A DNA stretch of 54,013 nucleotides from Bacillota bacterium (GCA_029008005.1 JAQXIX010000025.1:1-54013), one strand, 5' to 3'; shown: positions 1-8,490, counted from the first letter of the stretch. Numbers and translations are program-made. The notes: a model not told the origin generated them from the sequence alone.

Positions 1-32
1 TGCTTTGCGCATACTATAATATTAAATGCCAT
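1..32 (-). CDS. etfB: Electron transfer flavoprotein beta subunit, N-terminal fragment cut by the window edge
   Basis: Only the first ten codons lie in the window. They read MAFNIIVCAK, the usual start of ETF beta subunits (M-x-I-x-V-x-x-K-Q). The ATG at 32 is preceded on the minus strand by a strong GGGAGG site, and the gene starts 21 bases after the stop of the acyl-CoA dehydrogenase. ETF beta with ETF alpha takes electrons from or gives electrons to butyryl-CoA dehydrogenase in the cytoplasm, and the order bcd-etfB-etfA is the normal one in butyrate-forming clostridia. The call rests on a very short stretch plus this context. Confidence 0.7.
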   Translation of the reverse strand, partial: MAFNIIVCAK

Positions 33-53
33 TATATTTTCCTCCCTCTCTAA

Positions 54-1196
54 TTATTTACCAAGAACTGATGCAGCGATAACCATCTTCTGAACTTCTG
101 TAGTACCTTCGTAGATTTCAGTGATCTTAGCGTCTCTCATCATTCTTTCTACCGGATAATCCTTAGTGTAGCCGTATCCACCGTGGAGCTGTACGCACTT
201 AGTAGTAACGTGCATTGCAGTTTCAGCAGCGAAGTACTTAGCCATTGCAGCAGCAGGACCATAAGCAAGGTGCTTGTCCTTCATGTCTGCAGCTCTATAT
301 ACCAGAAGTCTTGCAGCTTCGATTTCTGTTGCCAGTTCAGCTACCATGAACTGAAGAGCCTGGAACTTTGAAAGGCTCTTTCCGAACTGCTTTCTAGCCT
401 TCATGTATTCAACTGTTACATCGAGAGCTCCCTGTGCGATACCCAAAGCCTGTGAAGCGATACCGATACGTCCACCGTCGAGAGTTGACATAGCAACCTT
501 GAAGCCCTGTCCTTCTTCTCCGAGAAGTCTGTCAGCAGGAATTCTGCAGTTCTGGAAGATAAGTTCTGTTGTTGATGATGCGCAGATACCCATCTTGTCT
601 TCTGTTTTACCGATTGAGAAACCTTCATCACCCTTTTCAACGATGAATGCACTGATTCCGTGGTTGCCCTTTGACTTGTCAGTCATAGCCATTACTACGA
701 AAGTCTCAGCATATCCGCCGTTAGTGATGAATACCTTAGCTCCGTTCAGAACGTAGTAATCTCCGTCCTTCTCAGCTCTTGTCTGCTGTCCTGATGCATC
801 TGTTCCTGCATTTGGCTCAGTAAGACCGAAAGCTCCGAGTTTCTTTCCTGAAAGAAGATCCGGGAGATACTTTCTCTTCTGCTCTTCTGTACCCCAGTTA
901 AAGATAGGCCAGCAGCAGAGTGAAGTGTGTGCTGAGCAGATAACGCCTGTTGATGCGCACTTCTTTGAAAGTTCTTCAACAGTGATAGCGTATGAGATGT
1001 GGTCTCCGCCTGCTCCGCCGTACTCAGTTGGGAACGGAACGCCAAGTAATCCGTATTTTGCCATCTTTTCTACAGTTTCAACAGGGAATCTATGTTCCAC
1101 GTCGATATCTGCAGCCAGAGGTTCAACCTCTGTTTCGGCAAAATCTCTTACCATTTTTCTTACGAATTCTTGTTCCTTCGTCAGTGAAAAGTTCAT
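54..1196 (-). CDS. bcd: Short-chain acyl-CoA (butyryl-CoA) dehydrogenase
   Basis: This 380-residue FAD enzyme has the normal length and full architecture of the acyl-CoA dehydrogenase family: N-terminal helical domain, middle beta domain (FGLTEPNAGTD near 123) and C-terminal helical domain ending in the IYEGTTEVQ signature, whose Glu363 is the expected catalytic base. It should interconvert crotonyl-CoA and butyryl-CoA in the cytoplasm, with electrons passing through EtfAB. The start at 1196 has GGAGG eight bases upstream. etfB follows directly, which supports a butyryl-CoA dehydrogenase/ETF complex of the electron-bifurcating type. The rest of the butyrate pathway (crt, hbd, thl) is not in view. 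A Rex-like operator lies just upstream. Chain-length specificity is inferred from context, not from residues. Confidence 0.9.
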   Translation of the reverse strand: MNFSLTKEQEFVRKMVRDFAETEVEPLAADIDVEHRFPVETVEKMAKYGLLGVPFPTEYGGAGGDHISYAITVEELSKKCASTGVICSAHTSLCCWPIFNWGTEEQKRKYLPDLLSGKKLGAFGLTEPNAGTDASGQQTRAEKDGDYYVLNGAKVFITNGGYAETFVVMAMTDKSKGNHGISAFIVEKGDEGFSIGKTEDKMGICASSTTELIFQNCRIPADRLLGEEGQGFKVAMSTLDGGRIGIASQALGIAQGALDVTVEYMKARKQFGKSLSKFQALQFMVAELATEIEAARLLVYRAADMKDKHLAYGPAAAMAKYFAAETAMHVTTKCVQLHGGYGYTKDYPVERMMRDAKITEIYEGTTEVQKMVIAASVLGK

Positions 1197-1227
1197 TATA
1201 TTGCCTCCTTAGATTAATAATAACGTT

Positions 1228-1245
1228 TTGTTATTTTTATAACAA
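1228..1245 (-). promoter_or_regulatory. Rex-type redox operator upstream of bcd
   Basis: TTGTTATTTTTATAACAA is a perfect inverted repeat (7-bp arms, 4-base centre). It differs from the Rex consensus TTGTTAANNNNTTAACAA only at the innermost base of each arm. It sits about 30 bases upstream of the bcd start codon, where a repressor would block transcription. Rex senses NADH/NAD+ and controls butyrate-pathway genes in several clostridia (family knowledge). That this site is used is inferred. Confidence 0.65.
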
Positions 1246-1268
1246 ACCATACGCTATAATTAAACCAT

Positions 1269-1296
1269 AAATCCCCCTTTTTTACAAGGGGGATTT
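1269..1296 (-). terminator. Stem-loop terminator after fbp
   Basis: A perfect 11-bp inverted repeat (AAATCCCCCTT and its complement) with a 6-base loop lies about 75 bases beyond the fbp stop codon. The run of U after the stem is weak on the minus strand, so efficiency is uncertain. It also insulates the bcd promoter region from fbp transcription. Confidence 0.55.
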
Positions 1297-1371
1297 AAGC
1301 TTTTCTCATCTATAAGTCCTTTATTTGCGTCATTTTTGCATCATTTTTGCATCATTTCAGTGCGAGAAAAT

Positions 1372-3327
1372 TCAGATAGTGTTTTTTTCTTTCATCGTAC
1401 CGTTTTTATAGGCTTTTACCAGTTCAATCAGTTCTTCGCGCTCTCTTTTAAGTTCCTGACCGAGATCCGTGTCACCAACCAGCATTCGCCTTTGCATATT
1501 ACGGACAATAGTGATGTGCGGTGAATGGAATTCCTGTGTTCCGTCCGGCTGCAGAGGACTGTACGGTTTATGCTCTGCGAGAGCCATATACCTTGAGTTA
1601 ATGAAGAATGTATATCCGGCAATCCCCGTAGTTTTCTGGTATGCCTTCGACATTCCTCCGTCTATGACGAAAAGCTTGCCTCCTCCTTTAACCGGACTTT
1701 CACCGTCTTTGCTCTTAACGGGAACATGTCCGTTGAGAATTATCGACGTTTCGGGATCCAACCCGAACTCAATAAGAATTTTCTCACAGATATCTTTGCG
1801 GTTAATAAGCTTATAGTACGGCACAGTATATTCCTTATGTGTTCTCTTGTCGGCAACGAAGCATCTTTCAAGAGTCGTCATCTGGTCTTTACCGAACAGC
1901 GGACTGCTTTTGCTCAGCCAGAGGAACCACATAAGATCTCCGTTTCTGCCGATTTCCTCTGATTCGTCAGGATTAAAATATGCATATCTTACCTGAGCAT
2001 CCAGATAGTCGAGATAGGCCTTGCCGCTTGCGGTATGACCGTTTACCGTACATTCTATAAAATTACCGTCTTCATCCATCGGAATGCACCCGTGGAACAG
2101 AAGGTTTCCGTTTACTATCTTGTATAATGCTCCGTATGTGAACATAAATCTTATGTGTGCGTGGAGCTTTTCATTCTGCGTGAAGCTCGCTTCTATAACT
2201 TCAAGCATCTGCTTCTCGTCAGGTGACAGCTTATATGGGTTCTCCGGATCTATAGTCGGGAAATTTGTGTCCATAAGAGGAAATTCCCCGTCACGAAGCT
2301 GAATTGTTCCCTTCTCGTAATCAATCTTATCCAGAAGAAGCCTGTGTTCCAGATTGTATTCGGGATGTGCCATGATTCTCTGGCCTTCGACCTTAAACTG
2401 GCAGATGGAAATCGCCTTGTTCATTTTAGCCGCCAGGTCGTCATCAATCTGGTCGTATTTATTCTCTTCGATTATCTTCGTCTTGAAGCATTCACAAGGA
2501 TCGTCACCGTAAATCTTTTCGGCCATTGTTGCCAGAGGTCTCAGGTTGATTCCGTATCCAACTTCAATCATATCGAAGTTATTGTACTTTATGTTGTTTC
2601 TGAGAACATTCGTGATACACGCCCAGTTTCCTGTGGCTGCACCCATCCAGAGAATATCATGGTTTCCCCACTGAAAATCAACATCATGGTAATCCATGAG
2701 AAAATCCATAATCTTATCGGGATGTGCACCTCTGTCCCAGATGTCTCCGATAATATGCAGCCTGTCAACAGCCAGTCTGCTTATGACATTCGTCATTTCG
2801 ATAATAAAATCTTCTGCCTCGCCGAATTCAACAAGAGTCTTCAGAATCTGGGAATAGTAATCTCCCATATTGGATTTGGAATCCGCATGAAGAAGTTCAT
2901 CGATTATGTATGCATACTGCTTCGGCAGTCTTTTGTGAACTTTTGACTGAGTGTACTTATTCGTTACTGATTTAAGAATCAGAGTAAGCCTCATCATTGA
3001 CTGCTTGCACCACTTGTCAAAATCTCTTTCGCTTTTCTTTCGACGTTCGATTTCCGCCTTGGCATTGTACACAAGCGCCGCCAGATCCTCTCTCTCTTCA
3101 GAAGTCAAATCAGGTCCGAAAATAACATCGATTTTTTCTTTAATCACTCCCGAAGCGCTTTTGAGCATATGTGCAAAAGCCTCATATTCGCCGTGAAGGT
3201 CACTGAGAAAGTATTCGGTCCCTTTAGGCAGACTCAATATGGCACTGAGATTTACAATTTCCTCCGTTGCCGATTTGACATCCGGATATTTCTTGGAAAG
3301 ATGCTTAAGTAAATTCTGATCAACCAA
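1372..3327 (-). CDS. fbp: Fructose-1,6-bisphosphatase class III
   Basis: This is a manganese-type FBPase of the Firmicutes class III family, unrelated to E. coli Fbp. It hydrolyses fructose-1,6-bisphosphate to fructose-6-phosphate in gluconeogenesis. Calcineurin-like metallophosphatase motifs are visible in order: SDLHGEYEAF near residue 42, GDIWDRG near 200, WGNHDILW shortly after, and NGHVPVK near 545. The length of about 650 residues matches the family. I place the start at the TTG at 3327, because an AGGAGG lies nine bases upstream and the protein then begins like its relatives. The reading frame stays open to another TTG at 3366 that has no convincing ribosome site. Gene order suggests the same transcript as the metY-metA-flavin reductase genes upstream. 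Confidence 0.93.
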   Translation of the reverse strand: MVDQNLLKHLSKKYPDVKSATEEIVNLSAILSLPKGTEYFLSDLHGEYEAFAHMLKSASGVIKEKIDVIFGPDLTSEEREDLAALVYNAKAEIERRKKSERDFDKWCKQSMMRLTLILKSVTNKYTQSKVHKRLPKQYAYIIDELLHADSKSNMGDYYSQILKTLVEFGEAEDFIIEMTNVISRLAVDRLHIIGDIWDRGAHPDKIMDFLMDYHDVDFQWGNHDILWMGAATGNWACITNVLRNNIKYNNFDMIEVGYGINLRPLATMAEKIYGDDPCECFKTKIIEENKYDQIDDDLAAKMNKAISICQFKVEGQRIMAHPEYNLEHRLLLDKIDYEKGTIQLRDGEFPLMDTNFPTIDPENPYKLSPDEKQMLEVIEASFTQNEKLHAHIRFMFTYGALYKIVNGNLLFHGCIPMDEDGNFIECTVNGHTASGKAYLDYLDAQVRYAYFNPDESEEIGRNGDLMWFLWLSKSSPLFGKDQMTTLERCFVADKRTHKEYTVPYYKLINRKDICEKILIEFGLDPETSIILNGHVPVKSKDGESPVKGGGKLFVIDGGMSKAYQKTTGIAGYTFFINSRYMALAEHKPYSPLQPDGTQEFHSPHITIVRNMQRRMLVGDTDLGQELKREREELIELVKAYKNGTMKEKNTI

Positions 3328-3371
3328 AATACATGCCCTCCTGTTATTTATCGTATTTACCTGCAACCATT

Positions 3372-3695
3372 CTATTTGTAGCCTTTGAAGCTTCTCTTCT
3401 CGCTTTCGGTCGGCTTCAGTGCTTCAACTGTTCCCGCAACCGGCGCATTCTGTGAATATTCCGGATAATCTCCGGGATTTTTCACAGGTATTATTCCGGT
3501 TCGCATGACATTCTGACCGGAAACATTTATCTTGTACAGATAATTACTCAGCCCTACAGGTCTTATAAAAAACACATCCCATGTTCCTTCATCTGCGCTT
3601 TCGGATCCGACAACTATACTGTTTTTCAGATGGGTCTTTTTCAGCTTGTACTTTACAGTTCTCTCGGCAGACCTGTTTCTTTTTTTCTTCTCCAT
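3372..3695 (-). CDS. Small conserved-looking protein of unknown function
   Basis: A 107-residue protein that I do not recognise. The N-terminus is very basic (MEKKKRNRSAERTVKYKLKK). The middle (GTWDVFFIRPVGLSNYLYKI) looks like beta strands, and the tail is rich in Pro and Glu. No signal peptide or membrane helix is visible. The start has GGAGAAG eight bases upstream. It lies 16 bases after the flavin reductase gene and just before fbp, so it is probably co-transcribed with them. The coding call is supported by the ribosome site, tight packing and the absence of a better frame. Confidence 0.6.
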   Translation of the reverse strand: MEKKKRNRSAERTVKYKLKKTHLKNSIVVGSESADEGTWDVFFIRPVGLSNYLYKINVSGQNVMRTGIIPVKNPGDYPEYSQNAPVAGTVEALKPTESEKRSFKGYK

Positions 3696-3711
3696 ATTCT
3701 TCTCCTTTGTT

Positions 3712-4332
3712 TCAACCTCGACGATTTCCCCTATATTTGCTGCGTTTTTTTGCTGCGTAGCGTTTCTTTGTCTTCGCCTTCATTACAGAGAATCCGAATC
3801 TCCCCAGTTCTCTGCTTTCAACAGGATAATAATGGCCGTGATTATATGTTATAAGTCCCGCCTTTTCAAGATGCAGTTTTCCGCTGCTGTCTATGAGCTT
3901 TTCGTCAACCGAAACACTTACGATTTCAGCCATAAACATATCATGGGAGCCAAGTTCGACAATATCTGTCACTTTGCACTCAATGTTTACAGGTGACTCA
4001 CCGATTCCGGGACACGAAACAACTTTACTTCGTTCTTTCGTAAGTTTCATTTCCGACCATTTATCTACATCTCTTCCGGATTTTACCCCGCACCAGTCGG
4101 TTGCAAAGGCCAGATCTCCGGTTGTCAGATTGATTACGAATTCCCTATCCTTCGAAAGGATTTCATGTGAATATCTTTCTTTTCTTACTGAAACATATGT
4201 CATCGGAGGTTCGGAATTAATTATGCCGGTCCATGCAATCGTAATAATATTCGGGTTCTCGCTGCCGCAGCTTACCATTACTGCCGGAACGGGATTGAGC
4301 ATCGTCCCCGGCTTGAACTCAGTTTTAGCCAT
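3712..4332 (-). CDS. Flavin reductase family protein (FMN-binding split barrel)
   Basis: The 206-residue protein follows the flavin_Reduct family: N-terminal PGTMLNPVPAVMVSCG, then ITIAWTGIINSEPPMTYVSVR and HEILSKDREFVINL, the FMN-binding loops of this fold. Members bind FMN and either reduce flavins with NAD(P)H or act as small flavoproteins of unclear substrate. The last 25 residues are an unusual Lys/Arg-rich tail (KAKTKKRYAAKKRSKYRGNRRG) that is not part of the fold and could bind nucleic acid or be disordered. It starts 12 bases after metA with a good GGAGG site, so it probably belongs to the methionine gene group. The exact reaction cannot be read from the sequence. Confidence 0.82.
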   Translation of the reverse strand: MAKTEFKPGTMLNPVPAVMVSCGSENPNIITIAWTGIINSEPPMTYVSVRKERYSHEILSKDREFVINLTTGDLAFATDWCGVKSGRDVDKWSEMKLTKERSKVVSCPGIGESPVNIECKVTDIVELGSHDMFMAEIVSVSVDEKLIDSSGKLHLEKAGLITYNHGHYYPVESRELGRFGFSVMKAKTKKRYAAKKRSKYRGNRRG

Positions 4333-4344
4333 AAATATCCTCCG

Positions 4345-5301
4345 CTATTCTTCAAAGGCCTGACGCCATGCGTCTTCTTTACCGTCTCTAAGGTCATCGA
4401 GATTGTAAGGTGTTGCCTGATACAGATAATAGTTGAGCCAGTTGCTGAACAGCAGGCTGGCATGGCCTCTCCACCTGAACAGAATTTCATCTTCCGGATC
4501 ATCGTTTCTGAAATAATTTGCAGGCACATCAATATCAAGTCCTTTTTTGACATCTCTGAAATATTCATGAGCCAGTGTTGCCTTATCGTATTCCTGATGA
4601 CCGAGAACGAAAATCTGTCTTCCGTTTTCTGTAGAAATAATATGTGGTCCCACCTCAGGAGAGTCTGCCAGAATTCTAAGTTCTTTCTGGTTTTCGATAT
4701 CCTTTCTGTATATTTCCGTGTGTCTGGAATGAGGAGCATAAAAGTACTCATCGAATCCTCTGACAAGCGGATTATGCGGTCTCACGACTTTGTGCTCAAA
4801 TACTCCGAATACCTTCTTATCCATTATGTGCTTCTGTATGCCGTAGTAATAGTAAAGTGCTGCCTGTGCACCCCAACATATAAACATATTACTGTACACA
4901 TGAGTCTTGGCAAACTCGAATATTTCGCAGAGTTCGCTCCAGTAATCAACATCCTCGAAATCCATCTGTTCGATTGGTGCACCTGTCAGAATCATTCCAT
5001 CAAAATAATCCTTCTTTATTTCGTCAATAGTCTTATAAAATGTACTCATATGTTCTCTTGAAACATTTTTCGACTCATGACTTCCCATTGTGACAAGTGT
5101 CATTTCAACCTGAAGTGGACTGTTTGCAAGTACACGCGCCAGCTGTGTCTCCGTATCAATTTTCGTAGGCATGAGATTAACGATTACAACCTTCAACGGA
5201 CGGATGTCCTGAAGCGATGCGCGTTTCTCATGCATTGTAAATATGTTCTCCTGCTGCAGCGTATCTGCTGCAGGAAGGCTGTTAGGTATAATTAAAGGCA
5301 T
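4345..5301 (-). CDS. metA: Homoserine O-acetyltransferase (MetA family)
   Basis: This 318-residue enzyme is of the MetA/HTS family, which acylates homoserine in methionine synthesis. The nucleophile is Cys142 in FICWGAQAALYYYYGI, and the His of LGHQEYD is also present. Residue 111, which is known to select the acyl donor, is Glu (TGAPIE) rather than the Gly of the E. coli succinyl enzyme. This predicts acetyl-CoA as donor, although the family is often labelled a succinyltransferase. The adjacent metY, which uses O-acetylhomoserine, agrees with that. The start at 5301 has an AAAGGA-type site. The gene lies 24 bases after metY and 12 bases before the flavin reductase gene, consistent with one operon. 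Confidence 0.93.
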   Translation of the reverse strand: MPLIIPNSLPAADTLQQENIFTMHEKRASLQDIRPLKVVIVNLMPTKIDTETQLARVLANSPLQVEMTLVTMGSHESKNVSREHMSTFYKTIDEIKKDYFDGMILTGAPIEQMDFEDVDYWSELCEIFEFAKTHVYSNMFICWGAQAALYYYYGIQKHIMDKKVFGVFEHKVVRPHNPLVRGFDEYFYAPHSRHTEIYRKDIENQKELRILADSPEVGPHIISTENGRQIFVLGHQEYDKATLAHEYFRDVKKGLDIDVPANYFRNDDPEDEILFRWRGHASLLFSNWLNYYLYQATPYNLDDLRDGKEDAWRQAFEE

Positions 5302-5325
5302 TTTTTATTCTCTTTCGCGTCCTTT

Positions 5326-6618
5326 CTATATTTTATCAAGAGCCTGCTCAAAATCTGCAATAATATCTTCCACTGTCTCCAGTCCCACCGAAAGTCTGAT
5401 GAGACCCGGATCAATACCTGCGGCAAGCTGTGCTTCTTCACTTAACTGTCTGTGTGTGGTGCTGGCAGGATGCAGAACGCTTGTATGAATGTCTCCTACG
5501 TGAACAACAACGCTGGCCAGTTCAAGGCATTCCAGCAGCTTCTCTCCAGCTGCTCTGCCGCCCTTAACGCCGAAGCTCATTACTGCACCGGCACCCTTAG
5601 GCATGTATTTACATGCTTCTTCGTAATATTTGTCTCCCTTGAGTCCCGGGAAAACCACCCAGTCGATTTTCGGGTGATTAGCCAGATATTCGGCTACTGC
5701 ATTGGCATTTTTGACGTGTCTCTCCATTCGCACGTCAAGTGTCTGAAGTCCCTGATGTGTCAGGTATGCATTCATAGGAGCCATTGTGCATCCAAGGTCT
5801 CTTACGAGAACTGCTTTAAGTCTCGTACAGAAGGCAGCTTCTCCGAATTTTTCATAAAAATTAAGTCCATGGTAACTTTCGTCCGGTTCCGACATGCTAG
5901 GAAATTTCTTGTTTCCGTTCTCATCCTTAATATTCCAGTCGAATTTACCGCTTTCGATAACGCATCCGCCTACACTTGTTCCGTGGCCGTCTGAAAATTT
6001 CGTTGTCGAATGTGTTACGATATCAGCTCCGAAATCAATAGGTCTGCAAAGAGCCGGTGTTGCCAGAGTGTTATCTACAATCAAAGGAACGCCCATTGCC
6101 TTTGCGGCCTTTGAGAATTTCTCAATATCAAGTACAGTAAGTGCCGGGTTACCCAGCGTTTCACCGAAAAGCACCTTTGTGTTCGGTCTTTTGTGTGCAA
6201 TTATTTCTTCGGCGGAAATATCCTGATCGATAAATTCCACATCAATGCCCATTTTCTTCATTGTAACTGAAAACAGGTTATATGTTCCTCCGTAGATGCT
6301 TGTTGCACTTATTACATGATCTCCTGCTTCGCATATATTCAGAATTGAAATAAGATTGGCTGCCTGGCCTGATGAAGTAGCCATACCTGCCGTTCCGTTT
6401 TCGAGAAGAGCCATTTTCTGTTCCAGCAAATCTACCGTAGGGCTTCCCAGTCTCGTATACATGTGGTTCGGACTGTCAAGGTCAAAAAGCTCTGCAACGT
6501 CTGCTGCGTTGTAGTATCTGTATGTTGTGCTCTGAACGATAGGTATGTTCTGCGGCTGTCCGCTCTCTGCCTTGTAGGCGCCGTGAACACATCTTGTTTC
6601 AAATCCTTTGTTTTTCAT
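5326..6618 (-). CDS. metY: O-acetylhomoserine sulfhydrylase (PLP-dependent)
   Basis: A 430-residue enzyme of the Cys/Met metabolism PLP family. It should convert O-acetylhomoserine and sulfide to homocysteine and acetate. Visible signatures are SSGQAANLISILNICEAGDH (cofactor phosphate loop), VDNTLATPALCRP, and the PLP lysine in DIVTHSTTKFSDGHGTSVGG. The length near 430, with the long insert before YHGLNFYEKFGEAAF, is typical of MetY rather than of the shorter MetB/MetC. The start at 6618 has AAGGAG seven bases upstream. It precedes metA, giving a complete direct-sulfhydrylation route. I saw no SAM riboswitch or T-box in the short gap upstream. Confidence 0.93.
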   Translation of the reverse strand: MKNKGFETRCVHGAYKAESGQPQNIPIVQSTTYRYYNAADVAELFDLDSPNHMYTRLGSPTVDLLEQKMALLENGTAGMATSSGQAANLISILNICEAGDHVISATSIYGGTYNLFSVTMKKMGIDVEFIDQDISAEEIIAHKRPNTKVLFGETLGNPALTVLDIEKFSKAAKAMGVPLIVDNTLATPALCRPIDFGADIVTHSTTKFSDGHGTSVGGCVIESGKFDWNIKDENGNKKFPSMSEPDESYHGLNFYEKFGEAAFCTRLKAVLVRDLGCTMAPMNAYLTHQGLQTLDVRMERHVKNANAVAEYLANHPKIDWVVFPGLKGDKYYEEACKYMPKGAGAVMSFGVKGGRAAGEKLLECLELASVVVHVGDIHTSVLHPASTTHRQLSEEAQLAAGIDPGLIRLSVGLETVEDIIADFEQALDKI

Positions 6619-6663
6619 TATGTTTTCTCCTTACTGTATATAATTGTCTTTTTTTACTGTCAG

Positions 6664-7122
6664 TTACACGCCAAGCTTCTTTCCTTCGGGATGTTCGTAA
6701 TTAACGTGCATAAATGTTCCTGTAGATAAGGCCAGACACTTGCCTGTATCCTCGTCATAAGCTCTGGCTTCAAGTCTGATAACCCGGCTTCCCACCTGAA
6801 CGGCCTCTGACTCAACTATGAATGATTTACCTGTAAAAGGCTTAAGAAAATTAACATTCATATCTGCTGTGGATACATCTCCTTCTGTAAGAGCGATAGC
6901 GTTTATTCCCATTGTGGTGTCCATCATAGCAGAAATCACTCCGCCGTGGACTTCGCCTCTGCCGTTATCTTCCCATTTGAATTTCTTGTATCTTACTTTA
7001 CATGATCTTTTCTCCGGGTCACAGCTTACGTACTGAGGGTCAATCATGTCATTGAGCATACCGAATCCGTACCCCTTGATTTCTTTAATAATTGATTCAA
7101 CTCTTTTTTCGAAGTTTTCCAT
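6664..7122 (-). CDS. PaaI-family hotdog-fold thioesterase
   Basis: A 152-residue single hotdog domain protein. The core motif VHGGVISAMMDTTMGINAIAL matches the PaaI/YigI thioesterase signature (HGG-x(8)-D-x-x-x-G). Members hydrolyse acyl-CoA thioesters in the cytoplasm; the substrate cannot be predicted here. I choose the ATG at 7122 (MENFEKRV) because GGGAGTG lies eight bases upstream. An in-frame ATG at 7146 exists but has no ribosome site. It lies 45 bases upstream of metY on the same strand, so co-transcription is possible without an obvious functional link. Confidence 0.82.
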   Translation of the reverse strand: MENFEKRVESIIKEIKGYGFGMLNDMIDPQYVSCDPEKRSCKVRYKKFKWEDNGRGEVHGGVISAMMDTTMGINAIALTEGDVSTADMNVNFLKPFTGKSFIVESEAVQVGSRVIRLEARAYDEDTGKCLALSTGTFMHVNYEHPEGKKLGV

Positions 7123-7213
7123 TTGTTTATCACTCCCATACATCATATTATACTCAATCAGAATATATTATACACGTAAAGACTCGTTCTTTCCACAAAA
7201 TCTGTTATTACTC

Positions 7214-7246
7214 CTATTAAAAAAGGAAGCGCCTAAGCCCTTCCCT
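7214..7246 (-). terminator. Intrinsic terminator after the XRE membrane regulator
   Basis: On the minus strand an eight-bp stem with one mismatch (GGAAGGGC...GCGCTTCC) is followed by TTTTTT, about 30 bases downstream of the 7277 stop codon. Stem and U-run are both clear. Confidence 0.7.
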
Positions 7247-7276
7247 CATTATGCATATACTTTCTGTTCCCTTATC

Positions 7277-8272
7277 CTACTCCTTTTCTTTGATTATTAT
7301 CTTAACTATCGCTATGGTAACCGGCCACAAAACACCTGCAACCGGCCATATAATCCATGAAGTCTCCCATTTATTTGTTAAAAACGAAATTGACAAGTAT
7401 ATTGCGACTGCAATAAGCCAGTATATTCCGGCAATTCTTCCAATGAGAGGTGCGTTTTTCTTTTTCTCCGTAGTGTAATCACCCTCCTGGAGCAACTTAT
7501 CGTAACTTCCCTTTACAACTCCCACGCGCACGAAAAGGTTCACGGCAGTTGCAACTATCAAAAGCAGTACACCTACCATTGCCGTAATAATATACGCCTT
7601 TTCTGTAATCATCGAAACCGCCAGCAAAGGCAGACAGCTTAAAATACAAAGCACAACACCCAGTACAAGTGCCCGGTTAAAGCTTGGCTCGAATGCATCC
7701 ATTCTCTCCTTCACCATGCCGTCGACACCATATTCCGTGTCAATCTCCTCCTTTTCAAGAAACTCGAATTTCTTAGCCCTGTTCCCGCAGCTGATGAAAT
7801 TGTAAACAGCCATTGCAACCATAATAAGAAGAATGATCACTCCGACAGTTCCCGCAAATTTTTCGGAAATACCGAATATTCCTTTTTCTGCAAATCCCCC
7901 GAATACAATCAGTATTACAGGCGATAAAATGCACAGCGATACGCCCCTTGCAAGCACAGATGCTTGACCTTCCATCAATTTGATAAACTCAGACGCTTCC
8001 TCCATAGAAACTTTTCTCGTCTTTCTGTCTTTCTCTACAGATTCAGACAGTTCATATTTATCTTCGCTTCGCACTTCATTTTCTTTAAGCAGATAATCTG
8101 TAGATACTCCGAAAAGATCTGCCATCTGGATTATTCTGTTTATATCAGGTATTGACTGTGCCCCTTCCCATTTGGATACAGACTGTCTGGATACGTCCAG
8201 TTTCTCTGCCAGCTCCTCCTGGCTCCATCCGTTTCTTTTTCTTTCTTCTATAATTTTGTCTGCCAGTATCAT
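7277..8272 (-). CDS. XRE-family HTH regulator with C-terminal membrane domain
   Basis: A 331-residue protein with a Cro/C1-type helix-turn-helix at residues 6-60 (WSQEELAEKLDVSRQSVSKWEGAQSIPDINRI), a charged linker, and then about five hydrophobic segments (around 110-135, 140-165, 215-240, 250-275, 300-325). This layout is common in Firmicutes for membrane-tethered XRE regulators. The start is taken at 8272, where AGGAGG lies seven bases upstream; the frame continues upstream without a ribosome site. It is transcribed away from the thiamine operon. The intergenic CTTTGCAA/TTGCAAAG repeat could be its operator. The signal it responds to is unknown. Confidence 0.85.
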   Translation of the reverse strand: MILADKIIEERKRNGWSQEELAEKLDVSRQSVSKWEGAQSIPDINRIIQMADLFGVSTDYLLKENEVRSEDKYELSESVEKDRKTRKVSMEEASEFIKLMEGQASVLARGVSLCILSPVILIVFGGFAEKGIFGISEKFAGTVGVIILLIMVAMAVYNFISCGNRAKKFEFLEKEEIDTEYGVDGMVKERMDAFEPSFNRALVLGVVLCILSCLPLLAVSMITEKAYIITAMVGVLLLIVATAVNLFVRVGVVKGSYDKLLQEGDYTTEKKKNAPLIGRIAGIYWLIAVAIYLSISFLTNKWETSWIIWPVAGVLWPVTIAIVKIIIKEKE

Positions 8273-8351
8273 TATGTCTTCCTCCTGTTTTTTCCGGTAT
8301 TTATTATACTCAAATACTACACCGGATGCCGGTTGACAACCATAAACTTTG

Positions 8352-8382
8352 CTTTGCAATATGTAAACCGGCAGTTGCAAAG
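8352..8382. promoter_or_regulatory. Inverted repeat CTTTGCAA-N15-TTGCAAAG between divergent transcripts
   Basis: Two exact 8-bp arms separated by 15 bases lie between the XRE regulator gene and the thiamine leader. They could be an operator of the neighbouring HTH protein. Position and symmetry are seen; function is inferred. Confidence 0.35.
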
Positions 8383-8461
8383 CGCGGTTTTATGCCTTTT
8401 GTAATAATAATACATCAATAATCGCTTCGTTGCCATAAGCTGTTTTATGCTTCGCAGCAAG

Positions 8462-8490
8462 TTGACAAATTCCTGAAGCTGGAATATGAT
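8462..8490 (+). promoter_or_regulatory. Sigma-70-type promoter of the thi operon
   Basis: A consensus -35 box TTGACA (8462-8467) is separated by exactly 17 bases from TATGAT (8485-8490). Transcription would start near 8497, right at the 5' end of the TPP aptamer. Confidence 0.8.

Noticed and set aside
2344-2946. 200-codon plus-strand open frame inside fbp
   Set aside because: It lies wholly opposite the well-supported fbp gene, has no ribosome site and a composition typical of an antisense frame.
4462-5061. 199-codon plus-strand open frame inside metA
   Set aside because: Antisense shadow of metA, no family motif and no start signal.
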